A DNA stretch of 64,000 nucleotides from a virus, in IMG/VR virus record IMGVR_UViG_3300017963_000188, positions 186,001-250,000 of that record; one strand, given 5' to 3'. Positions 50,343-59,517 of the stretch are shown one piece after another (position 1 is the stretch's first letter; every line of letters starts with the position of its first letter). The notes below the pieces were generated by a model. That model saw only the letters and a program-made list of their open reading frames with translations. It searched no databases and was not told where the DNA came from. The position numbers and the translations under genes were made by a program.

Positions 50343-53300
50343 ATGACACCATTAGGTATGGGACCTTTCGAGTCACACGTTTTCCCTGGGGTCTATACTA
50401 GAACTGTCCGTGAACGAGGTGGTGGACCTCCTGCGGGCATCAGACCCTTAGTAATCATAGGTGTAGGACAGGAATACCTTGAAGTAACCGATTTGGAACT
50501 GGTTCGAGGTTCGTCTGCTACTGTAGATCAGCGTATCGTCAATGAGGATGTGAGTGAAAGATTTGTTTTGGATGAAACAAATCCTGATAATCCTGTCCTT
50601 GGTGCTGCTGATGGGGTGCATTCTAAGTTCAAGGTACGTAACCTTCCTATCGTGACTGGAGAAGGTAGAGGTGAAACCTCTACTAGTCCTACCCATGTGG
50701 AGGTTACTGTAGACGGTACTCTAGTAGCAGTAGCTCAAGTGAATGGTACTAAGGGTGAGGTTACTCTTCAGTCCATTCCAGCAGAAGGATCTACAGTTCT
50801 TTGTACCTACTACTATAATCGCACCGATACTCAGGTCACTGAAGATGTGTCTGATCAGGTTAGTGAAGAATATGCCCTGTTGTATTCTAGCCCAGAGACA
50901 TTTGAAGTTACTGAAGGTATCAATGACACCTTCAAGTTGTCTGTGAATGGTGGTTCAGAGAAGACTGTCACTTTAACGGCAGGGGCTGGTAGAACAGCTC
51001 TTCAGATCATTGCTGATATCAATGCAGCTCAAGTAACAGGTCTGACAGTTTCAGTGGATCTTGATGAACAAGGTCAAAACAGAATCGAACTGAAAGCTGC
51101 TAGTGAGATTGAGATTGGAAATGGTAATGCTAATGCTCTCTTGGGATTTGCAGCAGGTCAGACTTCTGGGAGGAATAAATCTTTCAGAACATTCCAGAGA
51201 CCAATCGTAGATGGATCTAATGGTGGTATCACATCAACAGATCCTACCGATGTGACAGTGGCAGTTAATGGTACAGACCAAACTCCAGTGTCAATTGATG
51301 GTACGAATGGTTGGGTGACGTTATCAGTACCACCTCCAGTAGGAGCTACTGTTGCAGTCACATACTATTTCAATACATATCAAGATACTTTCGATTATCT
51401 ACCAAATGATGACATTACTGAAGTGGGTAATTGTGGGTATGCTCCAGGACGTAGGGATTACTTAAATCTTTCTGATTTTGTGGTCAGTGATGGGAAGATT
51501 TATTGGGGTACTTCTGTATCTGTTACAGGTGGTGACCGTTCTGCTGGAGCAGAGCCATTTGATGATACTCAGATTTCAACTCTGTTGATTGATAATCGTA
51601 TCTACATGGCTGAATGTGAACGATATGTTGATACATCAGTCACTCCTTCAGTGGTTTCTGATAATGAGTTTGTTCTTCCAATGCCTCCAACAACGGGCAA
51701 TGGTAGGAATTCTCCATTAGGTTCAAGTCTATATGAGACTGTTTCAGAAGGTCGTATTGATCTCCCTACAAATCGTCCCGATCTTGTCATTGCATATCGT
51801 GGACGTGATGTTGTAGATGCTCTCAATAATGGTCCTATAGATGTTCTAGAAGTTGACTCTTCTACTCGTAGAGTCAAGTTAGGTGGAACGGTACCTCCTG
51901 GGGACTTGGTATTCTGTACGTTCTGGTACAATCGTATCACAGATGACACTTTCACTCTTGAATGTCTGAATGAAGGTGTTTCAGGTACTGGTAAGTATAG
52001 TGTCTTGTCATCTTTGACAGGTACTAATCAGTATGCTGTTCTCTTTGCTGGGAAGAGTGGTGGGTTGGCTGAGACAGTTCAATGGCCTTCAGGTGTTGAG
52101 ACTGTACCAGATGCAATTCATGTTGGTGGTGACCCTGTTTTAGAGATTGTTACAGTTACGTTCCATGATTCTACTGGAACCCCTGCAATTTTCACAAACA
52201 CTGAACCTGGACCATATTCTTGCTACGATGGTGCTTCCGACTTGTTCTATTATAATGTAGACAATATTGGGATGACCAATGTAGACCTAAGCAATAGTGG
52301 TGCAGCTTCAATAGTAAGTGGTGCTTGTGGGACTACTATTGATTGTAGTGGTGGGAATAATCTCGTTGAATTTACAGTTGATGGTGTGTCGGTACCAGTT
52401 ACTCTCGGAACATCAGCTACTGAAGCAATTGCTGATATCGTGACAGCTATTAACTTAGCTTCAAATGGTACAGCTCTTAGTGCAGATATTGCTGAGACCA
52501 TTGGTACGGGGGCTCTTACCAGACTTCGGATCTTCTCCCCCACTGCTCCTACTGGTCCAGATGATGTTTCTACTGTAGTTGTAGAATCTGGCACCGCAAA
52601 CACACCTCTTCTTCTCACAGAAGGTGACGAGAGCACTGGTATTGAAGGTGCTGTGGCATTGCCAGCTACTTTACTCAGCTCTAATGCTGAAAGTTATGCT
52701 ATCACTGCTGGTGTGAACGATATTTTCCGTCTCACCATTGATGGTGTTCCTTATGAGGTCAGCCTCACAGCCGGTACTCGTACTGCTGCCCAGATTGCTA
52801 CAGACATCAATACGGAAACAGGTGCTTCCAATGCTGGATCTGTGACCGTAGGTGCTAGCAATTATCTCAGGCTTTATTCCAATATCTCTAGTCCAGATAG
52901 TAAGATCATCATTGGTGATGGTACTGCAAATACTACTCTTGGGTTCACTAGTAATCAGACTGGGGATCAAAGACTGCCTGGAGCTGAAGAAATTTCAGTG
53001 GTCTTGAATGATGATACTACATTTAAGACTCGGGCTAGAGCAAGCACCGTAACTCAAGCTGGTGTTGGAGTGTTCTTGAGGATTGAGTCTCTGACCATTG
53101 GTACTACATCATCTATCGCTTTTGGTACAGGTACTGACAGTGCCTTCAATGATACTGGACTTGGGATTGTACCAGGGACATCTGGAGATGTTGGTGAAGG
53201 TGCTGGATCTTACTTTGATGTGACTTCTTCACATTCAGAAGGTTCTGGTACTGGTACAAGCAACATTGGTTATCCGGGACAAACCTATACAGATGAGGTC

Positions 53301-54566
53301 ACGGGTCTTAGATTTACAGTTCTAGAATCTACAACAGGATCATATACTGATGGGGAATCTTTCGGGATGTCTGTAGTTGATGAGATCCCAACTAATGCAA
53401 ATACTCCTGTCAGGACTATCCCTGGTGTTGAAATGACAGTAGCAAATACTGTAAATGTCAGTGTTGGTGATACTTCTATTGTCCGTACTTTCGATAAGTC
53501 CGGTAATGAACCATCTATCGGTGACTTCTATTACATCAGTTATAGTTATACCAAAGATAGTTGGGACACAGAACTGTTCACTTCTGATGAGATGCCTGTC
53601 ATTAAGTCCCTATATGGTGAAGTCTCAGTCGAAAACAGATTGTCTCTGGCTGCCGACATTGCCTTCAAGAATGGTATCCCATATCTTGGCTTGAAGCAGG
53701 TTCCAAAGGTTGAAGATTCAAGTCAGGCTTCTGTATCTAGTTTCATTGAAGCTATCAAAGAACTTGAGCAGCCTCTCCCAGGGGATGTGAAGCCTTACGT
53801 TATCGTTCCATTGACGACAGAAGCTGAAGTTATTAGCTATCTTGAGCAGCATTGTGCTATCCAGTCCAGTCCACGATATGGTAACAGAAGGATTGGTTTC
53901 TTCGGCTTTGCAAGTGGTACTAAGCCTACAGATGCTCAGGCTACAGCTAAGGCTATTGGTTCTCATCGTATGAGGACAGTATATCCTGATTCAGCTATCG
54001 TTGGAATCGAGAACGAGATTGGGGAAGAGACTGAACAGATTGTTGATGGTACTTACTTGGCAGTAGCTCTGGCAGCTTCTTGTCTCAATCCTATCAATGA
54101 CTTTGCTCAGCCTTATACCAATAGGACTCTGCAAGGATTTAAACGTCTTGGTCGTCAGATCAATACTGTTGAACAGAGTCAGACAGCTATTTCAGGTATC
54201 AATGTTCTCCAGGATACTGCTACTGCAATTGAAGTTATGCAGGGCTTCACTACTGATATGTCTGATCTGCTCACTCAGATTCCGACCATTACTCAGATTG
54301 ATGACCAGATGCATGTCAACATGACTAAGCGTCTGAAGAAGTTTACTGGTGTGAAGTTCTTACCTTCACTTCCTGCTGAGGTTCAGTCTGAGGCCAATGG
54401 TGTGTTGAGAGCAATGAAGGAAGCTAATCTAATAGCAGATTATGAGCCTGCGGTTGCTACGGCACATCCTGATGATCCAACATTGATCTTGGTTGAAGCA
54501 TATTATGCTCCAATCTTCCCGAACCTCTACATTCTTGTGACACAGCATGTAAGGATTCGCATCTAA
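50343..54566 (+). CDS. Giant contractile tail sheath protein
   Basis: 1407 residues; AGGAGG before ATG. N-terminus FPGVYTRTVRERGGGPPAGIRPLVIIGVG and C-terminus (about 1080-1407, ending YYAPIFPNLYILVTQHVRIRI) match tail sheath proteins. Typical sheaths are 400-700 residues; the excess is inserted repeats: type A modules (about 92-165 and 277-352, each ending V-YYYN/YYFN) and type B modules (about 182-275 and 778-875, with TAG--RTA-QI--DIN). These presumably decorate the tail exterior. The next tail gene, a tube, is 5 kb away. Confidence 0.8.
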   Translation: MTPLGMGPFESHVFPGVYTRTVRERGGGPPAGIRPLVIIGVGQEYLEVTDLELVRGSSATVDQRIVNEDVSERFVLDETNPDNPVLGAADGVHSKFKVRNLPIVTGEGRGETSTSPTHVEVTVDGTLVAVAQVNGTKGEVTLQSIPAEGSTVLCTYYYNRTDTQVTEDVSDQVSEEYALLYSSPETFEVTEGINDTFKLSVNGGSEKTVTLTAGAGRTALQIIADINAAQVTGLTVSVDLDEQGQNRIELKAASEIEIGNGNANALLGFAAGQTSGRNKSFRTFQRPIVDGSNGGITSTDPTDVTVAVNGTDQTPVSIDGTNGWVTLSVPPPVGATVAVTYYFNTYQDTFDYLPNDDITEVGNCGYAPGRRDYLNLSDFVVSDGKIYWGTSVSVTGGDRSAGAEPFDDTQISTLLIDNRIYMAECERYVDTSVTPSVVSDNEFVLPMPPTTGNGRNSPLGSSLYETVSEGRIDLPTNRPDLVIAYRGRDVVDALNNGPIDVLEVDSSTRRVKLGGTVPPGDLVFCTFWYNRITDDTFTLECLNEGVSGTGKYSVLSSLTGTNQYAVLFAGKSGGLAETVQWPSGVETVPDAIHVGGDPVLEIVTVTFHDSTGTPAIFTNTEPGPYSCYDGASDLFYYNVDNIGMTNVDLSNSGAASIVSGACGTTIDCSGGNNLVEFTVDGVSVPVTLGTSATEAIADIVTAINLASNGTALSADIAETIGTGALTRLRIFSPTAPTGPDDVSTVVVESGTANTPLLLTEGDESTGIEGAVALPATLLSSNAESYAITAGVNDIFRLTIDGVPYEVSLTAGTRTAAQIATDINTETGASNAGSVTVGASNYLRLYSNISSPDSKIIIGDGTANTTLGFTSNQTGDQRLPGAEEISVVLNDDTTFKTRARASTVTQAGVGVFLRIESLTIGTTSSIAFGTGTDSAFNDTGLGIVPGTSGDVGEGAGSYFDVTSSHSEGSGTGTSNIGYPGQTYTDEVTGLRFTVLESTTGSYTDGESFGMSVVDEIPTNANTPVRTIPGVEMTVANTVNVSVGDTSIVRTFDKSGNEPSIGDFYYISYSYTKDSWDTELFTSDEMPVIKSLYGEVSVENRLSLAADIAFKNGIPYLGLKQVPKVEDSSQASVSSFIEAIKELEQPLPGDVKPYVIVPLTTEAEVISYLEQHCAIQSSPRYGNRRIGFFGFASGTKPTDAQATAKAIGSHRMRTVYPDSAIVGIENEIGEETEQIVDGTYLAVALAASCLNPINDFAQPYTNRTLQGFKRLGRQINTVEQSQTAISGINVLQDTATAIEVMQGFTTDMSDLLTQIPTITQIDDQMHVNMTKRLKKFTGVKFLPSLPAEVQSEANGVLRAMKEANLIADYEPAVATAHPDDPTLILVEAYYAPIFPNLYILVTQHVRIRI

Positions 54567-54748
54567 TTTAGTCGATATTTATCCTTCATACGCTTTGTTC
54601 TGAAATCTTCAAAAATCTTCACTGTGCTCTGAGTCTTTTTAGACTCAGGCATTTGATCTAGAAGATAATTGATGTTTTTGATGGCTTTCTCTACATTCCC
54701 TCTTTTTAGGTAAGCCAATACTTCAATTAGGACTCTTGCTTCATCCAT
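54563..54748 (-). CDS. Small helical protein on the opposite strand
   Basis: 61 residues; TAGGAGGTG lies five bases before ATG 54748, the best evidence that it is real. All-helical (VLIEVLAYLKRGNVEKAIKNINYLLDQM), like one TPR-type hairpin. Its stop overlaps the sheath stop by four bases, convergently. Oriented against the late genes, so it may be expressed at another time. Confidence 0.6.
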   Translation of the reverse strand: MDEARVLIEVLAYLKRGNVEKAIKNINYLLDQMPESKKTQSTVKIFEDFRTKRMKDKYRLN

Positions 54749-54842
54749 GACAACACCTCCTAACCTTATATACTGGTTAATTTTCTATTTTTAAAGTAGG
54801 ATTATGAGATTAGCTATATCTCAATGATAAGGAGAGAAAATC

Positions 54843-55196
54843 ATGTCTGATGCAACTATTCAGAGTACCTTACAATATCCTCCAGAAAGTGGTGTAAGCC
54901 CAGTTCAAATACCCAAGTCTGTCACAATAAGTAGTTTCACTGAGAAAGTAGACTCTACCTATCTGTTGGATACTGGTGTTGGGCAAGACCTTGATTTGGG
55001 GTCTGTAGCTTCTGCAAAAGCTCTTTATATGAGTTCAGATCAGGATATTGTGGTTTATATCAATGGAGCAGTTACTGGATTCAACATTGTAGCAAATGGT
55101 TACTTCATTTTGGCTGGTGGGGCTTCTGATATCACTTCGATTTCTGTTGATGTTTCTGTGGACAATACTTCGATTCGACTTTGGGCCGTTGAATGA
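54843..55196 (+). CDS. Small virion-module protein
   Basis: 117 residues; AAGGAGAGAAAATC before ATG. Beta-rich and Ser/Val/Asp-heavy (AKALYMSSDQDIVVYINGAV, ILAGGASDITSISVDV), fitting a small fibre or structural domain. ATGA overlap with the next gene. No family recognised. Confidence 0.5.
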   Translation: MSDATIQSTLQYPPESGVSPVQIPKSVTISSFTEKVDSTYLLDTGVGQDLDLGSVASAKALYMSSDQDIVVYINGAVTGFNIVANGYFILAGGASDITSISVDVSVDNTSIRLWAVE

Positions 55197-55468
55197 GATA
55201 TTCGATCCAAAAAGGTCAGATTCGAAACCAGGTTTTGAAGCAAATCAGTGTGTTGAAGGAATCTGTGTCTGTTTTAGAGGAAGCATCTGGTTTGAAATCA
55301 GATGAAATTAAAGAATATGAAGAGAATGATCCTGGGAAAGCTTCAAAGTTGAAGCGTCAAGTGAGGATTATCCAGGAAGCTATCAGTTCTATAAGAAAGT
55401 CTGTAAAAGTTCTAGAAAAGTATAGAAATACCAAAGTGACTTATCAATATCCTAACCCAAAGGAATGA
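55193..55468 (+). CDS. Small coiled-coil protein
   Basis: 91 residues, ATGA start. Two helices with heptad spacing (VLKQISVLKESVSVLEEA, VRIIQEAISSIRKSVKVLEKY). Ends 17 bp inside the convergent HTH gene at 55452-55700. Unknown role. Confidence 0.5.
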   Translation: MRYSIQKGQIRNQVLKQISVLKESVSVLEEASGLKSDEIKEYEENDPGKASKLKRQVRIIQEAISSIRKSVKVLEKYRNTKVTYQYPNPKE

Positions 55469-55700
55469 TTTTCGAGGGAAGAATCACTTTACCTTCCGTG
55501 ACCCCATATCTTTGACGTAATGATTTCTTACGATCTCTTTGAGCTGCCCACCGATCCAGTTCTGATTTTGAGAACATATAAGGTTTTTCTGAGGGGTTGA
55601 CAGGGGAAATCTCTCTACGGCTTAGGCAGTTATAGAATGACTTTTTCTTCAATCCAAGATACTGACAAGCATCATCGGTGCAAAAATACTTTTCTTCCAT
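55452..55700 (-). CDS. HTH_17/excisionase-like DNA-binding protein
   Basis: 82 residues from ATG 55700, which shares a base with the upstream TGA (TGATG). KYFCTDDACQYLGLKKKSFYN, then RREISPVNPSEKPYMFSKSELDRWA is the MerR/excisionase-type winged HTH that often regulates or acts as a recombination directionality factor. No integrase is present. Basic C-terminus. Coupled to the sigma-like gene. Confidence 0.65.
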   Translation of the reverse strand: MEEKYFCTDDACQYLGLKKKSFYNCLSRREISPVNPSEKPYMFSKSELDRWAAQRDRKKSLRQRYGVTEGKVILPSKIIPLG

Positions 55701-56500
55701 CACATAACCAGATTTTCTACGATTTCTTTGACAACCTTAACCTTTTGGTATCCGCTAAGGAATCTAATGAAATCTTTTGATAGCCCTACGAGTTGGAATT
55801 TTATTGAAGCTGGCTCTACAGGGCTTCCTAATTGTTCTCCAACTTCTTCAGCCAGTTCAGTTAGACTATACTGTTCAAGATAATATTTTCTGAACATATC
55901 GGCAAGAGGAAACTTTGAACGCTGAGTTTTGGAATCATCTTCAAGGAATTTCACGAAATCTTTGAAGATGATCTGCCACTCAAGGTCATTCATTTCTTGT
56001 TCAAATAATCGCATTGTAGATTCAGGTGACCCTTGAAGACGTTCTTCCAAAGTGTCTATAACATCAGTTCCTGCTGGGCCATAGTATTCTTGGCCTTTAT
56101 CTCTGATCCACTTCTTTTTCTTTAGAACAGATAATTCTTGAACCGTCTTATTTACTAGCAGTTTTGTGATATCTGTGACCGTCTTATCTTCATCTAGTTT
56201 TTCGAACCAGTTATTTCGAATCAAAAACTCAATCACATCTTCCATAGCATCATTTGCATCGGCAGGGTTTGGGAAGAAGCTTTTTACCTTGTTGAACATA
56301 TAGTTCTTGATCTTCAAGGCTTCAGCCTTGTCAATTGGTTTACCTATTTTCTCAAACATTTGCATGAGATATAGAACCCATGTCTCAGAGTAACTTGCGA
56401 TAACTCTTCGTAATACAACAATAAATTGTTCTGGGAAGCTGAGAGCAGAAAATACCTTTTTACGTAATGCTCTAAGCTGTCGGGTCGCTATGCGTGTCAT
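55700..56500 (-). CDS. Possible divergent sigma-like factor
   Basis: 266 residues; AGGAGAACTAA before ATG 56500. All-helical. ADANDAMEDVIEFLIRNNW (about 100) faintly recalls sigma region 2, and FRKYYLEQYSLTELAEEVGE (about 205-225) followed by SIKFQLVGLSKDFIRFL looks like a region 4-type HTH. With its coupled HTH partner on the minus strand inside late genes, it is a candidate regulator of late transcription. The match is weak. Confidence 0.45.
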   Translation of the reverse strand: MTRIATRQLRALRKKVFSALSFPEQFIVVLRRVIASYSETWVLYLMQMFEKIGKPIDKAEALKIKNYMFNKVKSFFPNPADANDAMEDVIEFLIRNNWFEKLDEDKTVTDITKLLVNKTVQELSVLKKKKWIRDKGQEYYGPAGTDVIDTLEERLQGSPESTMRLFEQEMNDLEWQIIFKDFVKFLEDDSKTQRSKFPLADMFRKYYLEQYSLTELAEEVGEQLGSPVEPASIKFQLVGLSKDFIRFLSGYQKVKVVKEIVENLVM

Positions 56501-56644
56501 TTAGTTCTCCTGTCTCTATCAGTAGATAACTCTCACTAAGAAGATAAATAAAAAAATTATAGAAATTTTCACTATAAAAATTTAGAGAATTGTAGTATAG
56601 AACTATAGGGCATGGATAATCTATGCTCGTAACAGGAGGTGGCT

Positions 56645-58201
56645 ATGAACTTTAAATTCAATATTCCAGAGCTTGATGGCATTATAGAGGCTGTATATGA
56701 GTCTCTAGAAATGAATCGTCAAATCCTGGAGAATCAAAGGGTTGGTCTAGAGAATCAGAAGATTCTCCAGGAAAATCTGAAATCTGTGGCTAATGCTTTG
56801 GGTGGTTCTGGTGTTCGACCTGAACTTAAAGAGTTGCAGAGTGTCGAAACACCGGAGAGAAAACCAAAACCTAAGTCCAAACCAAAAGCCCTAAAGCCAA
56901 AGTCAGCATCTGCTGAGGTTTCATGTTCAGAACCTCAACATGACCATGACCATGACCATGACCATGATGAGGAACAATGTATTGTGCCAGACTGTTCAGA
57001 GCCTTTCTATTCAAAAGGTTTATGTATAAGGCACTACCAATCACATCGATTAGCCCAGAAAAAGAGCCCTGAGTCTGAGCAAAGGTGGCTCAAGAAGTAT
57101 AAGGTCACTTCTGAGGATATTGAGAAGGGTAAAGCTCGAAGGAAAAGGGGGTCACGTAAGTCTGCTGTGAAAACCCCAGCAAAGAATGAAGCTAAGAGTG
57201 CTGACACAGGAGGTCAAGAAAAAGGGGAGGGAAACTACCCAAAAGCACGTAGGGAGACATCTGAGGCAGCGGTGTCTCCCAGTGCAGATATCTGCCTCAT
57301 AAATGATTGTGGTAGGAAAGCTCATTCAAGAGGGCTTTGTTCAGCTCATTATCAGCAGTATCGAGAAGCTACAAAGAAAGGTGGGGAGTCAGAGTTCTTT
57401 GATGAGCATGACATTGAAGTTCTCCCAAGAGGGAAGAAAGGGAGGCGTACAAAAGAAGATGTAGATCCAACTCCCAATGTCGATATGAGTAGGGTTCTTG
57501 AAGATAAGAAATCTTACAAGGAGGTGAAAGAGCTGAAATTGACCTCTGTGTCCATTTCAGAGATCACTAAAGAGCTTGACTCAAGTTTGGATAGGAAGTT
57601 CCCTGAGCTTGAATACTGGGTCTGGAGGGACAGTTTAAATGGTGTTCGTAGTGATGGACGTGTTCTTCTAGATCTAGAAAAGAATAGCCTTCTCTTCTTT
57701 TCCAAAAAGGATATGGCTTGGGAAGGTCAAGTGTGGGAACGAGAACTCATCGTGAGTTTGGCTGATAAATTCCAGGTCAGGTATATCAGGATAGATGATG
57801 ATTTGAAGGTTCTGACCTCGAATTTCAGGAATTATTATGCTCTGCCAGAAGAATCTGATGGGAGGTTTTTACTGAGGGCAAAGCTTCGTATGGATCGTCC
57901 AGATGTGTTCTGGGAGGTAGGTGACTTGTTTTATATCCACAGCTTCAGGATCGATGGTTCCGTGATTGATGCTGTGTATGCATGGCTAGTGAAGCCTCCA
58001 TGCTTTGATGCCCCATCAGAGGATGATCCTTTGTGGGAAGAATGGAACAATGCTACTAAGAACATCTGTGCCTTTGCAGGAGCTGATAAGATTGAGAAGT
58101 GGTTCGAGCTTCTTTTCAACGGGGTAATTCCTGTTGGAGCACATGATAAGTTGCGGGAAATTAGTTCTTCCCAGATTGAATCGGCTCTAGAGAAAGATTG
58201 A
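56645..58201 (+). CDS. Protein with two GLC-HY zinc-finger motifs and His-Asp repeat
   Basis: 518 residues from ATG 56645 (AGGAGG upstream). N-terminal coiled coil with NQRVGLENQKILQENLKS repeats; then a His-Asp repeat (56939-56968); zinc motifs CIVPDCSEPFYSKGLCIRHY (about 99-118) and CLINDCGRKAHSRGLCSAHY (about 218-237), separated by basic linkers; C-terminal about 240 residues are an unrecognised mixed domain with many aromatic residues (WVWRDSLNGVRSDGRVLLDL). The C-x4-C-x8-C-x2-H type finger recurs in phage DNA-binding proteins. Confidence 0.6.
   Translation: MNFKFNIPELDGIIEAVYESLEMNRQILENQRVGLENQKILQENLKSVANALGGSGVRPELKELQSVETPERKPKPKSKPKALKPKSASAEVSCSEPQHDHDHDHDHDEEQCIVPDCSEPFYSKGLCIRHYQSHRLAQKKSPESEQRWLKKYKVTSEDIEKGKARRKRGSRKSAVKTPAKNEAKSADTGGQEKGEGNYPKARRETSEAAVSPSADICLINDCGRKAHSRGLCSAHYQQYREATKKGGESEFFDEHDIEVLPRGKKGRRTKEDVDPTPNVDMSRVLEDKKSYKEVKELKLTSVSISEITKELDSSLDRKFPELEYWVWRDSLNGVRSDGRVLLDLEKNSLLFFSKKDMAWEGQVWERELIVSLADKFQVRYIRIDDDLKVLTSNFRNYYALPEESDGRFLLRAKLRMDRPDVFWEVGDLFYIHSFRIDGSVIDAVYAWLVKPPCFDAPSEDDPLWEEWNNATKNICAFAGADKIEKWFELLFNGVIPVGAHDKLREISSSQIESALEKD
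56939..56968 (+). repeat. Hexanucleotide repeat CATGAC, 5 units
   Basis: Five in-frame CATGAC-type units (last CATGAT) encode a His-Asp run just before the first zinc motif. Could bind metal and may vary in length by slippage. Confidence 0.85.
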
Positions 58202-58235
58202 TCTTCATCAATATCTTCGATATACTCTAGAAGTT

Positions 58236-59039
58236 ATGAAGAAGATATTGATTCAAAAAACTTGTGCTGGTGTTTCTCCTGAAGTAGTGACCTTTGAAAC
58301 GGGGGCTTCCCCAGATCAAGTCTCTACTTTAGAATGTAACACATTTAATCATCATGGTGATGGTTATTCTCCGTTTTTCCCATCATCTTTGCATTTATTC
58401 TATGAGAGTCTATTGCTTGGTCGATCATTGCCTAATACAATGGTTATGAATCATATTCGTCATTATTCAAATGCTTTGGCTCCATGCTTTTTTCTATATG
58501 ATCTTGATATTTATTCAGAGAGAGCACCTGAATTGGTATCAGTTGTGGATCGTATTGAGCGTTGGGGAAGCGTTGGTTTTATCAATATACCACCTAGAAT
58601 AGATGCTCTACTATACAGTATATTTTCATTACTGCCTGATAAGGAACATGAAGAGAATCTTTCAGAAGATAGTTTGGGTGAAATACTACGTGTAGCTATC
58701 GATACTTTCCATTGGTATCTCTCAAATAACATCGTACCTAACACACATAGATCTCAATTGTCAGAACCTAATATTCTAGAACAGAGAGGGTCTTATGTGA
58801 TAGCTGAAATTGAAGACCTAAAAGACATTGACTCTCTATATCGTAAGGGTATAGAGTATGGTTTATGCTTTATGGGTGATGAGGCAGTGTTGTTCAAAAA
58901 GTCTATATTTATAGAAGTTCCTATGGAGAAGATCGCATCCAAGATGGGTGACTACAGAAAATTGGATAATTTTTTAATAATCTCTATTAAGAGAGAAAGA
59001 AGTTTTGTAATTTCTTTATGCCGTAGGTTTTTTGGTTAG
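58236..59039 (+). CDS. Hypothetical protein with HHGDG motif
   Basis: 267 residues. FNHHGDGYSPFFPSSLHLFY (about 38-57) then NHIRHYSNALAPCFFLYDLD and VDRIERWGSVGFINIP: conserved-looking His and Asp clusters suggest a metal-dependent hydrolase, faintly like DHH phosphoesterases, but with N instead of the first D. C-terminal half unlike anything recognised. Weak ribosome site; preceded by a 34-base gap. Confidence 0.5.
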   Translation: MKKILIQKTCAGVSPEVVTFETGASPDQVSTLECNTFNHHGDGYSPFFPSSLHLFYESLLLGRSLPNTMVMNHIRHYSNALAPCFFLYDLDIYSERAPELVSVVDRIERWGSVGFINIPPRIDALLYSIFSLLPDKEHEENLSEDSLGEILRVAIDTFHWYLSNNIVPNTHRSQLSEPNILEQRGSYVIAEIEDLKDIDSLYRKGIEYGLCFMGDEAVLFKKSIFIEVPMEKIASKMGDYRKLDNFLIISIKRERSFVISLCRRFFG

Positions 59040-59069
59040 TTATAGTGTAAACCACTAGGAGGTAATCGA

Positions 59070-59453
59070 ATGAGACGCCAAAATGCAGAATCAGCAATTA
59101 GCAGACTAGAGAGAAGGGTTCGTCGGAGAAAGTCCGCTTCGAGAGCTACCAATGTCGAACGTCCTAGTCGTAGAAGTGCAAGGTCTAAAAGACCCCGTAT
59201 GACCAGAGAGGCAGCATCTAGAACTGCTCGTATCAGATTAGCAAATATCTTGAATACCGCAGCAGATTGTTTGGATTGCTTGGAAGCTGCTGAGCAGGAA
59301 AGAGTGACTCGTGATACAAGGGCTGCTCGTAAGGATCTTGCTGGTATCATCACCAGGCTTGCTGACCTCACTGAAAATAAGGCTCCTTTTGATCCAGTAG
59401 CGATCCGTGAGCTAAAAGCAATTGAAAGGGATCTGGAACTGTTCCCTCGGTAA
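59070..59453 (+). CDS. Arg-rich hypothetical protein before the tube gene
   Basis: 127 residues; CTAGGAGG before ATG. N-terminal 60 residues are very Arg/Ser-rich (LERRVRRRKSASRATN, RPSRRSARSKRPRM), followed by a helical C-terminus with CLDCLEAAEQERV. Could bind nucleic acid or act as a virion component. No family recognised. Confidence 0.5.
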   Translation: MRRQNAESAISRLERRVRRRKSASRATNVERPSRRSARSKRPRMTREAASRTARIRLANILNTAADCLDCLEAAEQERVTRDTRAARKDLAGIITRLADLTENKAPFDPVAIRELKAIERDLELFPR

Positions 59454-59517
59454 TTGCTGTTTGAGCATACAATATCTATGGGACTTGACCTGTAGATGTC
59501 ATAGATTGAGGTAGGCA

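Noticed and set aside
55452-55700. Excisionase implying a lysogeny module
   Set aside because: No integrase, repressor or attachment-like repeats were found in the window; HTH_17 proteins are often plain regulators.
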